From Flavobacteriales bacterium (GTDB taxonomy: Bacteria > Bacteroidota > Bacteroidia > Flavobacteriales_D > Crocinitomicaceae): 64,000 nt of DNA. A program made the position numbers and the translations under genes. Shown piece by piece: positions 16,647-26,958 of this stretch (the first letter of the stretch is position 1; each line of letters opens with the position of its first letter). Under the pieces are notes generated by a model. That model worked only from the letters and a program-made list of their open reading frames with translations. It was not told the origin of the DNA and did no database searches. The DNA is taken from contig VEQH01000005.1 in assembly GCA_018883325.1 (NCBI GenBank), forward strand, positions 45,698-109,697. The letters run 5' to 3'.

Positions 16647-18467
16647 TTAATGCTCTTCTTCACCATCAGCCAAAGGCACAGTTTGAGGAATAAAATCTAC
16701 ATCTGAACCTGGTTTTGAATAGTCGTAAGGCCATCTGTGAACAGTTGGAAGTTCTCCTGGCCAGTTTCCATGTACATGTTCAACTGGTGTAGTCCATTCT
16801 AATGAATTTGCATTCCAAGGGTTTTGTGGAGCAACTTGTCCTCTAAACATACTATAAAAGAAATTGAACAAGAATAAACCTTGACCTAAAGCTGCTAATA
16901 TTGCAAATATTGTAATAATAACATTCAAATCCATTATCATTTCATAAGAGTTCGTGTCAAACTCACCATAAACTGAATAATCATAATATCTTCTTGGTGC
17001 ACCAGCAATACCTACAAAGTGCATTGGGAAGAAAACACCATAAGCTCCAACAATCGTAATCCAAAAATGAGCATAACCTAATCTTGTATTCATCATTCTA
17101 CCAAACATTTTAGGGAACCAGTGATAAACACCTGCAAACATTCCAAATACAGCTGACATACCCATTACAATGTGGAAGTGGGCAACAACGAAATAAGTAT
17201 CATGAATTGCAATATCCAAAGCTGAATCTGCTAAAATGATTCCTGTAACACCACCTGTAATGAATGTTGAAACTAATCCAATTGCGAAAAGCATAGCTGG
17301 AGTCAAAATCAAAGAGCCTTTCCAAAGTGTTGTTAAGTAGTTAAATACTTTAACTGCTGAAGGAATTGCAATTAACAAGGTTGTAAATACGAATACAGAA
17401 CCTAAGAATGGATTCATACCTGTCACGAACATATGGTGACCCCAAACAATGAAGGATAAGAATCCAATTGCCAAAATAGAACCAATCATTGCTTTATAAC
17501 CGAAAATAGGTTTTCTTGAGTTAGTCGCAATTACCTCTGATGATAATCCCAACGCTGGCAACAATACAATATATACCTCTGGGTGACCTAAGAACCAGAA
17601 TAAATGTTGATACAAAATCGGTGATCCACCATGGTTAGCTAACATTTCACCACCAACAATAATATCAGATAAGTAGAAACTTGTTCCTGCTAATCTATCC
17701 ATTATTAAAAGTAAAGCAGCAGAAAGTAAAACTGGGAATGAAAGAACACCAAGAATAGCAGTTACAAAAAACGCCCAAATTGTTAAAGGCATTCTTGTCA
17801 TACTCATTCCTTTTGTTCTAAGGTTGATAACTGTTACGATATAATTTAATGAACCAATTAACGAAGAAGCAATAAAGATAGCCATTGAAAACAACCAAAG
17901 TGTCATACCCATACCAGAACCAGAAACTGCTTGAGGTAATGCTGACAAAGGTGGGTAAATTGTCCAACCTGCCATTGCTGGACCTGATTCAACGAACAAT
18001 GAAACCAACATTAACAAAGATGAAAGGAAGAAGAACCAATAAGATAACATGTTCATAAAACCAGAAGCCATATCTCTAGCTCCAATTTGCAATGGAATTA
18101 AAAGATTAGAAAATGTTCCTGATAAACCACCTGTTAAAAGAAAGAAAACCATGATTGTACCGTGGATTGTTACCAAACCTAAATACATATCTTCTTTCAA
18201 AACCCCACCTGGAGCCCATTTTTCACCAAGGAAAAATGATAAAAAGTCAGAACTTTCACCTGGCCAAGCTAATTGAATTCTAAAAAGAATTGATAATAAC
18301 ATAGCTACAAGACCCATGAAAACAGCAGTCATTAAGAACTGCTTACCAATCATTTTATGATCTTGGCTAAAAATATACTTCGATACAAAGTTTTCTTCAT
18401 GATGATGAACATCGTGATGACCATGTGCATGTCCGTGTCCGTGCTCGTCGTGTGCTATTGAAGCCAT
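16647..18467 (-). CDS. coxA: Cytochrome c oxidase subunit I
   Basis: 606 residues, the catalytic subunit of a haem-copper oxidase in the inner membrane that reduces O2 to water while pumping protons. The CuB and haem ligands are visible: 'TIHGTIMVFF' (haem a His), 'GHPEVYIVLLPALG' (CuB His, with the Tyr of the His-Tyr crosslink and the D-channel Glu), 'GHHMFVTGM' (CuB His-His) and 'DTYFVVAHFHIVMG' (haem a3 and haem a His). GHPEV indicates a type A1-like enzyme. About 12-13 membrane segments can be seen. The N-terminus has an unusual His-rich cytoplasmic tail (residues 5-25). It follows coxB by 44 bases and is the last gene of the operon. No subunit III or IV gene is present here, so they must lie elsewhere. 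Confidence 0.97.
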   Translation of the reverse strand: MASIAHDEHGHGHAHGHHDVHHHEENFVSKYIFSQDHKMIGKQFLMTAVFMGLVAMLLSILFRIQLAWPGESSDFLSFFLGEKWAPGGVLKEDMYLGLVTIHGTIMVFFLLTGGLSGTFSNLLIPLQIGARDMASGFMNMLSYWFFFLSSLLMLVSLFVESGPAMAGWTIYPPLSALPQAVSGSGMGMTLWLFSMAIFIASSLIGSLNYIVTVINLRTKGMSMTRMPLTIWAFFVTAILGVLSFPVLLSAALLLIMDRLAGTSFYLSDIIVGGEMLANHGGSPILYQHLFWFLGHPEVYIVLLPALGLSSEVIATNSRKPIFGYKAMIGSILAIGFLSFIVWGHHMFVTGMNPFLGSVFVFTTLLIAIPSAVKVFNYLTTLWKGSLILTPAMLFAIGLVSTFITGGVTGIILADSALDIAIHDTYFVVAHFHIVMGMSAVFGMFAGVYHWFPKMFGRMMNTRLGYAHFWITIVGAYGVFFPMHFVGIAGAPRRYYDYSVYGEFDTNSYEMIMDLNVIITIFAILAALGQGLFLFNFFYSMFRGQVAPQNPWNANSLEWTTPVEHVHGNWPGELPTVHRWPYDYSKPGSDVDFIPQTVPLADGEEEH

Positions 18468-18511
18468 TTTATTAATTTATTTTAGTATTAATAATTAATT
18501 TAATATTGAAA

Positions 18512-19756
18512 TTACATTGGTTTTGCAGAAGCCAAAGTATCTACCGCTGCTGCCACTGGAGCAACTGCTGCTTCAGCAACAGGAAAATATTTATCCTTGA
18601 ATGTTTGCTTCATCATCGCATTCATCCATTCTTTGTAATCTGCTTTTTCTTTTACTACAACAATCATTTTCATTTTGTAATGTGCACCTCCACAAATTTT
18701 GTTACACATTAAAACATAATTGAATTTTGGATCGTTTTTCTTTTGACGCATTTCCTCCGTTGTAATTGTAGGAGTAAATTTCGTTCTTGTTGCCATACCA
18801 GGTACCGCATTAATTTGAGCTCTGAAATGAACAAATAATGCAGAGTGAATTACGTCTTTAGATCTAAAGATAAACTCGTATTCTTGATCTTTCGCTAAAA
18901 ACAATGTATCTTTTACAATAATATCATCCCAAGCACTAGCGTCAATTTTTGGATTGTGATTTTGCTTCATTTGAGTTAACAAACGATATAAACGCTCTTT
19001 TCTAGATAAATCAACTTTAAGAACAGAAATTGTTGAATCACTAAGAACTGTATCTCTATTATTCAATAATTTTTGAATGTTACGAATTCCACTTGGACCC
19101 TCCATCATAATTCTTAAAGAAGAATCAATTGTATTTGTTGTAATTAAAGCCAACTCATTGTTATCAGTTGTCAATTTATAATCGTATTTACCCAATACGT
19201 TATCTTTTCCTGCATATCGTGCTGTCCAATCAAATTGTTTTGAAAATAATTCAACGTGAACTGCGTCTTTTCCAGACATACTTGTTAGATTGTTCCAACT
19301 TTTTAGACCAAGAATAATAATTACAGCTAAAACAACAGCAGGAACAACTGTCCATAGCATTTCCAATTTGTTGTTATGTGGATAATAAAATGCAGGAACA
19401 CCTGGTTTTTTTACATATTTAAAAGTGAAATAAAACAAAAGGAAATTTGTAAAAAAGAAAACAGTTGTAATGATTATTAAGTTAAGTTTTAATAACCAAT
19501 CTGTTTCAACACCTCCAATTGATGCTGCCTCTCCTCTACCAGTCCATCCGTAATGTAAAAACAAATAAATTACAGAAGCAAAAAAGAGAATCATAAACCC
19601 AAGCATCATTTTTGCATTTAGGTTATTATCTCTTGTTGAGATTTCATGTTCTCCATTTTTTCTAAGTTTTGAAGAAAGTTCATAAACACGAACTAGCTGA
19701 GCTATAGCAACAGCTCCTAGGATTATAACAAGTAAAATAATTAATTTATTTTCCAT
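18512..19756 (-). CDS. coxB: Cytochrome c oxidase subunit II (CuA)
   Basis: 414 residues, longer than typical subunit II because of an N-terminal extra membrane segment (about 4-24) and an insert in the periplasmic domain. Two further membrane segments ('FMILFFASVIYLFLHYGW' and 'LNLIIITTVFFFTNFLLF') and a third ('MLWTVVPAVVLAVIIILG') precede the cupredoxin domain. The CuA site is complete: 'CNKICGGAHYKMKM' supplies Cys, Cys, His and Met, and the upstream 'VIHSALFVHFRAQINAVPGM' supplies the other His. It takes electrons from a c-type cytochrome (here ActE/ActA) and passes them to CoxA. The C-terminus carries an Ala/Val-rich tail. It lies between actF (20-base gap) and coxA. Confidence 0.95.
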   Translation of the reverse strand: MENKLIILLVIILGAVAIAQLVRVYELSSKLRKNGEHEISTRDNNLNAKMMLGFMILFFASVIYLFLHYGWTGRGEAASIGGVETDWLLKLNLIIITTVFFFTNFLLFYFTFKYVKKPGVPAFYYPHNNKLEMLWTVVPAVVLAVIIILGLKSWNNLTSMSGKDAVHVELFSKQFDWTARYAGKDNVLGKYDYKLTTDNNELALITTNTIDSSLRIMMEGPSGIRNIQKLLNNRDTVLSDSTISVLKVDLSRKERLYRLLTQMKQNHNPKIDASAWDDIIVKDTLFLAKDQEYEFIFRSKDVIHSALFVHFRAQINAVPGMATRTKFTPTITTEEMRQKKNDPKFNYVLMCNKICGGAHYKMKMIVVVKEKADYKEWMNAMMKQTFKDKYFPVAEAAVAPVAAAVDTLASAKPM

Positions 19757-19776
19757 TTTTTTAAACTATATCGTTA

Positions 19777-20964
19777 TTAAATTTCGTGATGTAGACTTTC
19801 ATCTAAGAAAGGGTGATTCACTGGTGTTAAAGGCGCTTTTGTAAGATTATTAAGAACTACATAAATGAAAATCCCTAAAATCATTACTGCCATTCCAATT
19901 TCTAAAAATCCTATTTGAGCTTGTGCACCCATTGAACCTGCAGAAACCATAATGTAAACATCTACCCAATGACCAGCTAAAATAATCAAACCAACTAAAG
20001 TTAAAATACCAGCATGACGTTTTGCGTCTCTTGACATTAATAACAACATTGGGAAGGCAAAGTTTATAACAAACATTGCGAAATACATTATTTTATAATT
20101 GTCTATTCTCATTTGATAGTATGTAACCTCTTCACCAATGTTAGCATACCAAATCAACATAAATTGAGAGAACCATAAATATGACCACAAGAAAGAAGTT
20201 GCAAATGTCCATTTACCTAAATCGTGAATGTGAGAATCATTAACCTTTTTCAAGTAACCTAATTTTTTAAGGTATAATGTTGTTATAACCAATACAACCA
20301 TTGTTGAACACCACATTCCAGCGAAAGTATACCAACCGTAAAGCGTTGAAAACCAGTGAACATCAATTGACATTAACCAATCCCAAGAAGAAGTTGAGCT
20401 AAATACTGCAAAAAACACTAAGAATAAAGCTCCTTGACGGTAATTTTTAAAGTGTAATTCAGTTCCACCAATTCTATCCTCTTCCAACGAACGCTTTTTG
20501 AATCCAGTTAGGAAATAGAAATAAGTTAAAAAGTAAACAACTGTTCTTATCCAGAAAAAAGTTTTATTTAAATAAGCTGATTTTCCTTGAATTATTTCGT
20601 CGTGTGCAACTGTTTCTGGATCCATCCATGTATAGATATGAGCTCCATCCATGAACGTAATTGTTAAAAGAACAATACCAAATAATCCCATTCCGTAAGG
20701 AATAAAACCAGCAACTGCTTCAATAACTCTTTTTACAGATGCGTACCAACCTGTTTCAGTAGCATATTGTAATGCTAAAAAGAATAATGCTCCAAGACCT
20801 AATGCAAAATAGAAAAAACCATTAATTAATCCATTCGTCATTAATCTTGTTTTAAAATGGTGATCACCCATTCCTGTTGCTATTCCTACAACAGTAAGTA
20901 ACAAACCTACAGCAATTAGTCCGAAGGTTACGTTCTTAGCTTTCTTTGTAATTTGAAATTCCAT
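19777..20964 (-). CDS. actF: Alternative complex III subunit ActF (quinol:cytochrome c oxidoreductase)
   Basis: 395 residues with about ten membrane helices, related to ActC but shorter. ActF is one of the two membrane subunits that build the quinol-oxidising core of alternative complex III. Recognisable here are the conserved 'SSTSSWDWLMSIDVHWFSTLYGWY' region and the long hydrophobic C-terminal half. It follows actE by 13 bases and precedes coxB by 20, in the order seen in many Bacteroidota. Identification rests on the family sequence and on the complete actABCDEF order. Confidence 0.93.
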   Translation of the reverse strand: MEFQITKKAKNVTFGLIAVGLLLTVVGIATGMGDHHFKTRLMTNGLINGFFYFALGLGALFFLALQYATETGWYASVKRVIEAVAGFIPYGMGLFGIVLLTITFMDGAHIYTWMDPETVAHDEIIQGKSAYLNKTFFWIRTVVYFLTYFYFLTGFKKRSLEEDRIGGTELHFKNYRQGALFLVFFAVFSSTSSWDWLMSIDVHWFSTLYGWYTFAGMWCSTMVVLVITTLYLKKLGYLKKVNDSHIHDLGKWTFATSFLWSYLWFSQFMLIWYANIGEEVTYYQMRIDNYKIMYFAMFVINFAFPMLLLMSRDAKRHAGILTLVGLIILAGHWVDVYIMVSAGSMGAQAQIGFLEIGMAVMILGIFIYVVLNNLTKAPLTPVNHPFLDESLHHEI

Positions 20965-20977
20965 CTCACTAAATTAA

Positions 20978-21721
20978 TTAAGGTTTTACTGCTGTTGTAT
21001 CACTTTTAGCTGCACTTGCTGCTGCCATTCCATTTGAATCAAATTTACCATAATTTGCATCTTGGAATTGACGAACATAATGTACTAGCGTCCAAATTTC
21101 TTTTTTATTCAACAATGAATTATGAGCACCCATCATTCCTTTTCCATAATAGATAGAATAGAAAATCTGACCATCTGATAAAGCTGTTAAATTCGCATAG
21201 TTAGGTACACCTGAATAAGCTCCACTTGTTACCATTGGACCGTTTCCGTCACCTTTTTCACCATGACAATGTTGACACATCGCAGTAAATAATTCTTTAC
21301 CATTTTTCAAAATTGTCTCAGCATTTTTTGCTGTCAAAGGAATTGCATTTTTATCATTGATAGCTAATGCATATTCATCTAACATACTAAGATCAATTCC
21401 GAACAATCCATGCGTTTCTTTGAAAGCAACATTAGCTTTTCTAAGATTTGGCAACATTAACTTTACCTCAGTTGAATCAGTTCCATAAAAAGGAATTGTG
21501 TTTCTTGGAGGAGTTTTAGCTGACAATAATGATTTTAAAGCAGTCACTTCTTTTCCACGAATTTCTGCATAATCAACATAAGCCTCAATAGCAGGGGAAC
21601 GATACATATCCGGCATATATTCATATCCTGAACTATCAGGATTGGAAGTACATGAACTTGTAAACAATAGCGTGAATGCTAAAGTTGAAAATCCAAATAC
21701 TGTCAAAAACGTTCTTTTCAT
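20978..21721 (-). CDS. actE: Alternative complex III subunit ActE, monohaem cytochrome c lipoprotein
   Basis: 247 residues. An N-terminal signal ends in 'LLFTSSCTSNP', fitting a lipoprotein whose Cys is near residue 24. One haem c site is present, 'CQHCHGEKGDGNG', with the distal Met probably in the 'GKGMMGAH' region. ActE is the monohaem cytochrome of alternative complex III and is a likely exit point for electrons toward the CuA centre of CoxB. A short Ala-rich tail follows the fold. The gene lies 20 bases after actD and 13 before actF. Confidence 0.93.
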   Translation of the reverse strand: MKRTFLTVFGFSTLAFTLLFTSSCTSNPDSSGYEYMPDMYRSPAIEAYVDYAEIRGKEVTALKSLLSAKTPPRNTIPFYGTDSTEVKLMLPNLRKANVAFKETHGLFGIDLSMLDEYALAINDKNAIPLTAKNAETILKNGKELFTAMCQHCHGEKGDGNGPMVTSGAYSGVPNYANLTALSDGQIFYSIYYGKGMMGAHNSLLNKKEIWTLVHYVRQFQDANYGKFDSNGMAAASAAKSDTTAVKP

Positions 21722-21741
21722 CTTTTTATACGCTTTATTGC

Positions 21742-22278
21742 TTATTTAACTTCTTTTTTATCCAATTCAAAGTATCCTGTATCACTTAAAAGTGCATCGA
21801 TAGATTCTTCTGTCATATTTGAATTTTCGCTTAATCTAATTTCCATAACAAATTTATCATCTGTTGTTCTAGGATCTGGATTTTGAGATGGCATCCCTGG
21901 TAGCGTTTTATTTAGCAATAAATAAGTTATCGCCATTCCATGAGCTGCACACAATACTGTAAACTCAAATGAAATTGGAACGAATGCTAAAATATTTTCC
22001 AAATAAGAGAAGTTTGGTTTACCACCGATATTCATTGGCCAATCGACAACCATGAAAAAACGCATACCTAAAGTTGCAAGGGTTAAACCTGTTAAACCAT
22101 ACAAAAAAGCCATGATTCCTAGTCGAGTATTTTTAATACCAATAATTGGATCAATACCATGTATAGGGAATGGGGAAAAAACTTCAGAAATTTTTACACC
22201 GTTTGATACGAGTTTCTTTGCGCCATCTTTCAAAACATGGTCGTCATCGTACATTACATAAATTACTTTATCTGACAT
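21742..22278 (-). CDS. actD: Alternative complex III subunit ActD (DUF3341)
   Basis: 178 residues, matching DUF3341. The N-terminus 'VIYVMYDDDHVLKDGAKKL' is a ferredoxin-like cytoplasmic segment with 'FPIHGID', and two membrane helices follow ('LGIMAFLYGLTGLTLATLG' and 'ILAFVPISFEFTVLCAAHG'). A cytoplasmic C-terminal tail ends the protein. ActD is a small membrane subunit of unclear role that flanks the proposed proton path. It lies 11 bases after actC and 20 before actE. Confidence 0.94.
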   Translation of the reverse strand: MSDKVIYVMYDDDHVLKDGAKKLVSNGVKISEVFSPFPIHGIDPIIGIKNTRLGIMAFLYGLTGLTLATLGMRFFMVVDWPMNIGGKPNFSYLENILAFVPISFEFTVLCAAHGMAITYLLLNKTLPGMPSQNPDPRTTDDKFVMEIRLSENSNMTEESIDALLSDTGYFELDKKEVK

Positions 22279-22289
22279 TTTATTATCTA

Positions 22290-23678
22290 TTAATGGTGAT
22301 TGTGATAATCAGGTGATTCTTTATAAGATTGACCAGAACCTTTCAAAATTGTTTTTACTTCATTCAATGCTAAAACAGGGAAGAATCTAGCGAACAATAA
22401 GAAGAAAACAAAGAAAAGACCGATAGTTCCAACATAAACACCAATATCAATATGGCTTGGATAATGCATACTCCATGCTGCTGGAATATAATCTCTGTGT
22501 ATTGATGTTACGATAATTACATAACGCTCAAACCACATACCGATATTTACAACAATTGAAATAAAGAAAGTAAATAATAAACTTCTTCTTAGTTTTCTGA
22601 ACCACATTAACTGTGGAGAAATTACGTTACATGTCATCATTGACCAATATGCCCACCAGTAAGGACCAGTAGCTCTATTCAAGAATGCGTATGCTTCATA
22701 TTCAACACCTGAATACCATGAAATAAATAGCTCAGTAATGTATGCAGTACCAACGATTGAACCTGTAACCATAATTACAATGTTCATGTATTCAACATGT
22801 TTTGTATGGATGTAAGCTTCTAATCCCATTGCTTTTCTCATCACTAACATAAGCGTTTGAACCATCGCAAATCCAGAGAATACCGCACCTGCTACGAAAT
22901 AAGGAGGGAAAATTGTTGTATGCCATCCTGGAATCACTGATGTAGCAAAGTCAAAAGATACAATCGAGTGAACAGAGAATACTAAAGGAGTTGCTAAACC
23001 AGCTAATACCAAAGAAACTAATTCAAAACGATTCCAGTTTTTAGCACGACCTGACCAACCAAATGATAAAATAGAATACATTTTTTTAGCAAGTGGCTTT
23101 TTAGCTCTGTCGCGAATTGTTGCGAAATCAGGAATTAAACCAATGTACCAGAATACTAATGAAACCGATAAATATGTTGAAATCGCAAATACGTCCCAAA
23201 GAAGCGGTGAATTAAAGTTAACCCACAAAGAACCAAATTGATTTGGAATTGGTAAAACCCAGTATCCAACCCATAAACGACCCATGTGAATTAAAGGGAA
23301 CAACCCTGCCATGAATACCGCAAAGATTGTCATTGCCTCAGCAGAACGGTTAATTGCCATTCTCCATTTTTGACGGAACAACAATAATACTGCTGAGATT
23401 AACGTACCAGCGTGACCGATACCTACCCACCAAACGAAATTGGTGATATCCCATGCCCAACCAATTGTTTTATTAAGTCCCCAAACTCCGACACCAGTCC
23501 CTAATAAGTAAAGAATACATCCTACTCCGTAAAGACCAATTATCAATGCTATACCAAATAAGATATACCACATTTTTGGAGCCTTGTCCTCAATTGGACG
23601 GCAAACATCCTCTGTAATATCATGATAAGTCTTATGACCTAAAATGAGGGGTTCTCTAATTGCTGCTTCCTTTTGCAT
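22290..23678 (-). CDS. actC: Alternative complex III subunit ActC (NrfD-like)
   Basis: 462 residues, with some ten membrane helices, an NrfD/PsrC-type protein. The segments 'WVGIGHAGTLISAVLLLFRQ' and 'FDFATSVIPGWHTTIFPPYF' are characteristic of ActC and of the quinol site region. Together with ActB it takes electrons from menaquinol and passes them to the iron-sulfur clusters. The C-terminal tail is rich in His and Tyr. Gaps to actB and actD are 19 and 11 bases, which shows tight cotranscription. Confidence 0.95.
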   Translation of the reverse strand: MQKEAAIREPLILGHKTYHDITEDVCRPIEDKAPKMWYILFGIALIIGLYGVGCILYLLGTGVGVWGLNKTIGWAWDITNFVWWVGIGHAGTLISAVLLLFRQKWRMAINRSAEAMTIFAVFMAGLFPLIHMGRLWVGYWVLPIPNQFGSLWVNFNSPLLWDVFAISTYLSVSLVFWYIGLIPDFATIRDRAKKPLAKKMYSILSFGWSGRAKNWNRFELVSLVLAGLATPLVFSVHSIVSFDFATSVIPGWHTTIFPPYFVAGAVFSGFAMVQTLMLVMRKAMGLEAYIHTKHVEYMNIVIMVTGSIVGTAYITELFISWYSGVEYEAYAFLNRATGPYWWAYWSMMTCNVISPQLMWFRKLRRSLLFTFFISIVVNIGMWFERYVIIVTSIHRDYIPAAWSMHYPSHIDIGVYVGTIGLFFVFFLLFARFFPVLALNEVKTILKGSGQSYKESPDYHNHH

Positions 23679-23697
23679 TACAAATTTTTATTTTCGA

Positions 23698-26600
23698 TTA
23701 ATGATGCGCTTTTTTTTCTCCGTGACTACCACCGTGATGTGCAGACTCTTCAACAACTTGTAATTTATCCAATTCCTTGTTGTTTTCGTTTCTAACTTTC
23801 ACTTTGTACCAAATATTTGGTTTAACTCCAATTTCTTCAAGTACTTGGTAGCTTCTTTTATCTTCTGAACTTGTTCTAACCATTGAACGTAAATCATTCC
23901 AGTCACCAACGATTATTGCATTTGTTGGACAAGAATCTGAACATGCTGTTGCAAATTCACCGTCTCCAACTGTTCTACCGTCTTTTTTCGCAGATAATTT
24001 AGTTGCCTGAATTCTTTGAACACATAATGAACATTTTTCCATTACACCTCTTGTTCTTACAGTTACATCTGGATTTAAAACCATACGTCCTAAATCATCT
24101 TGAGCTGGATTTACTTCTGTAAATTTCTTGTAAGAAGGGTAGTTAAACCAGTTAAAACGTCTTACTTTATATGGACAGTTGTTTGCACAATATCTAGTAC
24201 CGATACAACGGTTATAAGCCATTTGATTTAAACCTTCATTACTATGCGTTGTTGCTGCAACAGGACAAACAGTCTCACAAGGAGCATGATTACAGTGGTG
24301 ACACATTAAAGGCATGTGAACCACTTTAGGATTCTCAGCTGCTAATTCAGCTTTATCGTAAGAGAAAGTATTTTTATCTTTTCTTGTTCCAACAGTTGAT
24401 TCTTCGTCAGATGCGAAATAACGGTCAATTCTTAACCAATGCATTTCACGTCCTCTTCTAACTTCATCCTTACCAACAACAGGAACGTTATTTTCTGATT
24501 GACAAGCAATTAAACAAGATCCACAACCAATACATGATGATAAATCTATCGTCATACCCCAACGGTGACCAATTTTTTCTACTGGATGAGCATCCCATAA
24601 ATCAAATTCGCTAACTGGAGCTTCTTCGTGTTCTAAATCTTTATTTAAACGTTGTAAAGTATGAGCAGGATTGTATGCTTCTTTATCCTTGTGCGTGAAA
24701 ATATCTAATGTAGTTTCACGAACAATTGAATGACGACCCATTACAGTATGATGAATCTGAGTCGCTGCAATTGGATAAATACCTTCCGCTTTTTCGATTT
24801 TAGCTACTGCTGAATATTGAATTGTATCGTTTGAAAATGAAGTGAATAAAAACGCATTTCCTCCAATTGGTGTTGGTTTGCCGTTTTCATTTTCTACATA
24901 TCCACCATATTCTTTAGTTTGGTAAGCTGCTTTACCGATTTTTTCACCGTTTGCACCTCTACCGTAACCTAAAGCAACACCAACAGTTTTTAATGCTTGT
25001 CCTGGTAAAGGATAAACTGGTAATGTCAATGATTTATTTCCTACAGTAATTGTTGCTAAGTTCAATCCATTTTCTTGGTCATAAGTAGTTACAAAACCAC
25101 CATCAACCATTTCAATCGGATTCATTGTAATGTAGTTGTCCCAAGTTACTTTAGTAATTGGATCTGGCATTTCTTGTAACCATGGGTTATTTGCATGAAT
25201 ACCAGTACCAATTGCTGATTTTTGATAAACTACAACTTCCACATCTCCAGAAGCAGGTAAACCGTTTACAGCAGCATCTTTGAATGCCAATGTTAAAGGT
25301 GCTACAGTTGAAGCAATACAACTATTGTGAGTCGTATATGCAAAATCTGAAGTTGGATATAATGTTGCGAAAGTTTCTTTGATGTAATCGTAAGCTACAG
25401 CTGAATCTTTGCCGCCTCTAGCTCTTTTTCCATTCCAAACTAACAACGACTCTAAAGCAGATGCTGTGTTGTGTAATGGACGAATAGTTGGTTGTGCAAT
25501 TGCGTACTCGCTTTGTTTTGCTTTGAAATCACCCCAAGACTCTAAAGCGTGGTGATCAGGACAAATATAAGTAGCTAAAGCAGCTGTTTCATCTGCATGG
25601 GAAGCAAAAGAAACAGAAGTTTTAATTCCTTTCAATGCTTTAGCAAACTCAGCACCATTTGGCAATGTGTAAACAGGATTAACACCATACATTAATAAAA
25701 CATCTGGGCCTTTTCCTGCAATTATTTTATTTACTAATTTCTCTACTTTAGAATCCTGCGCTTGAAATAATTCAACCGAATTATTCATGTCAATAGTCGT
25801 TCCGTAAGTATTTAATAAATTATTGATTTTGTTTGTCAAAATTTGAAGACCAACATTGTTGCTTCCACAAACAACAAGTGATTCTTTTCTTGATTTTTTC
25901 AAAGAAGCAATTGCTTCATCAGCTGCTTTTTTCGCTGAGTCTTTCAAGTTTGAAGCAACAGAAGTTGAACCTCCTAAACCTTTCAAGATGTAAGCTAAAA
26001 CTGCTGCTTGCTCTGACGGTTTAATCATTCCTCTGTAGTCGGCATTCGAACCAGTTACAGACATTACAGATTCAAAATGAATTAGTTTTGACATCCATTC
26101 GCCATCAGGATTTCTTCTTTCACCGAATTGTTTTGTAAATTCAGTTGGAAGTAACCAAGAACTCAAGAAGTCAGCGTCAACACTAACAATTGTTTTTGCT
26201 TTTGAAAAATCGTAACTAGGAATAAGTGGAGCACCGAAATTTTTGAAGTTTGCTTCTCTTATTGCTGAATAAGAAACAGCATCGTAAGTTACATGTGAAA
26301 ATACTGTTCCGCCTTCGCCATTTAAAGACAATGCCATTTCGTCAATAGCACGTTTCATTGAAGGACTAATGATCGAGTTTGTTAGAAGGACAACATCTTT
26401 GGCTTTTTTAAGATCCGCTGAAATTGCATCATCCACTTTAGACCAAGAAGTTAAATTTCCTTTAGTTGTTGGCCCTGTTACTCTTTCACTATCATATAAA
26501 CCTAAAACTGAAGCAATGATTTGAGGATTAACTGCACCTTTTGTAAAACCAAAGTCTTTATTTCCTTTTATATAGATTGGACGACCTTCTCTTGTTTTAA

Positions 26601-26925
26601 CAAGAATGCTTGCGTAAGATACACCATCGTAATAAGTAGATGCGTACCAAGTTGGCATACCTGGAGTAACATTTTCTGGTTTCACTACATAAGGAACCGC
26701 CTTAGTTACAGGTGCTTCACAAGCTGCTAGCGTTGCTGCTGCAACAGAGAAACCTAAAAATTTAAGGAAATCTCTTCTAGCAGTTGAAGTTTCATTCAAC
26801 TTTTCGTCAGCTAAGAAGTCTTCAATCGTCTGTTGATGAGGAAATTCTTGCTCCTTGTGCTTGATGAATTCAGGAGTTTCCTTCAATTCTTCAAGACCTT
26901 TCCAATATTTTTTTGTTATTCCCAT
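23698..26925 (-). CDS. actB: Alternative complex III subunit ActB, iron-sulfur/molybdopterin-fold protein
   Basis: 1075 residues, the fused form: an N-terminal molybdopterin-oxidoreductase-like domain that lacks the cofactor in this family, then a four-cluster ferredoxin-like domain. A twin-arginine motif, 'TARRDFLKFLGF', lies near residues 48-59, so export by Tat is likely. The clusters are visible from about residue 795: 'CIGCGSCLIAC', 'CHHCNHAPCETVCP', 'CIGTRYCANNCP' and 'CSLCVQRI' with 'CSDSCP'. These carry electrons from the quinol site in ActC to the haems of ActA. The C-terminus has a His-rich tail. It follows actA by 33 bases and precedes actC by 19. Confidence 0.95.
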   Translation of the reverse strand: MGITKKYWKGLEELKETPEFIKHKEQEFPHQQTIEDFLADEKLNETSTARRDFLKFLGFSVAAATLAACEAPVTKAVPYVVKPENVTPGMPTWYASTYYDGVSYASILVKTREGRPIYIKGNKDFGFTKGAVNPQIIASVLGLYDSERVTGPTTKGNLTSWSKVDDAISADLKKAKDVVLLTNSIISPSMKRAIDEMALSLNGEGGTVFSHVTYDAVSYSAIREANFKNFGAPLIPSYDFSKAKTIVSVDADFLSSWLLPTEFTKQFGERRNPDGEWMSKLIHFESVMSVTGSNADYRGMIKPSEQAAVLAYILKGLGGSTSVASNLKDSAKKAADEAIASLKKSRKESLVVCGSNNVGLQILTNKINNLLNTYGTTIDMNNSVELFQAQDSKVEKLVNKIIAGKGPDVLLMYGVNPVYTLPNGAEFAKALKGIKTSVSFASHADETAALATYICPDHHALESWGDFKAKQSEYAIAQPTIRPLHNTASALESLLVWNGKRARGGKDSAVAYDYIKETFATLYPTSDFAYTTHNSCIASTVAPLTLAFKDAAVNGLPASGDVEVVVYQKSAIGTGIHANNPWLQEMPDPITKVTWDNYITMNPIEMVDGGFVTTYDQENGLNLATITVGNKSLTLPVYPLPGQALKTVGVALGYGRGANGEKIGKAAYQTKEYGGYVENENGKPTPIGGNAFLFTSFSNDTIQYSAVAKIEKAEGIYPIAATQIHHTVMGRHSIVRETTLDIFTHKDKEAYNPAHTLQRLNKDLEHEEAPVSEFDLWDAHPVEKIGHRWGMTIDLSSCIGCGSCLIACQSENNVPVVGKDEVRRGREMHWLRIDRYFASDEESTVGTRKDKNTFSYDKAELAAENPKVVHMPLMCHHCNHAPCETVCPVAATTHSNEGLNQMAYNRCIGTRYCANNCPYKVRRFNWFNYPSYKKFTEVNPAQDDLGRMVLNPDVTVRTRGVMEKCSLCVQRIQATKLSAKKDGRTVGDGEFATACSDSCPTNAIIVGDWNDLRSMVRTSSEDKRSYQVLEEIGVKPNIWYKVKVRNENNKELDKLQVVEESAHHGGSHGEKKAHH

Positions 26926-26958
26926 AGTCTATGTTTCGACAAGAATATTATTAATTAA

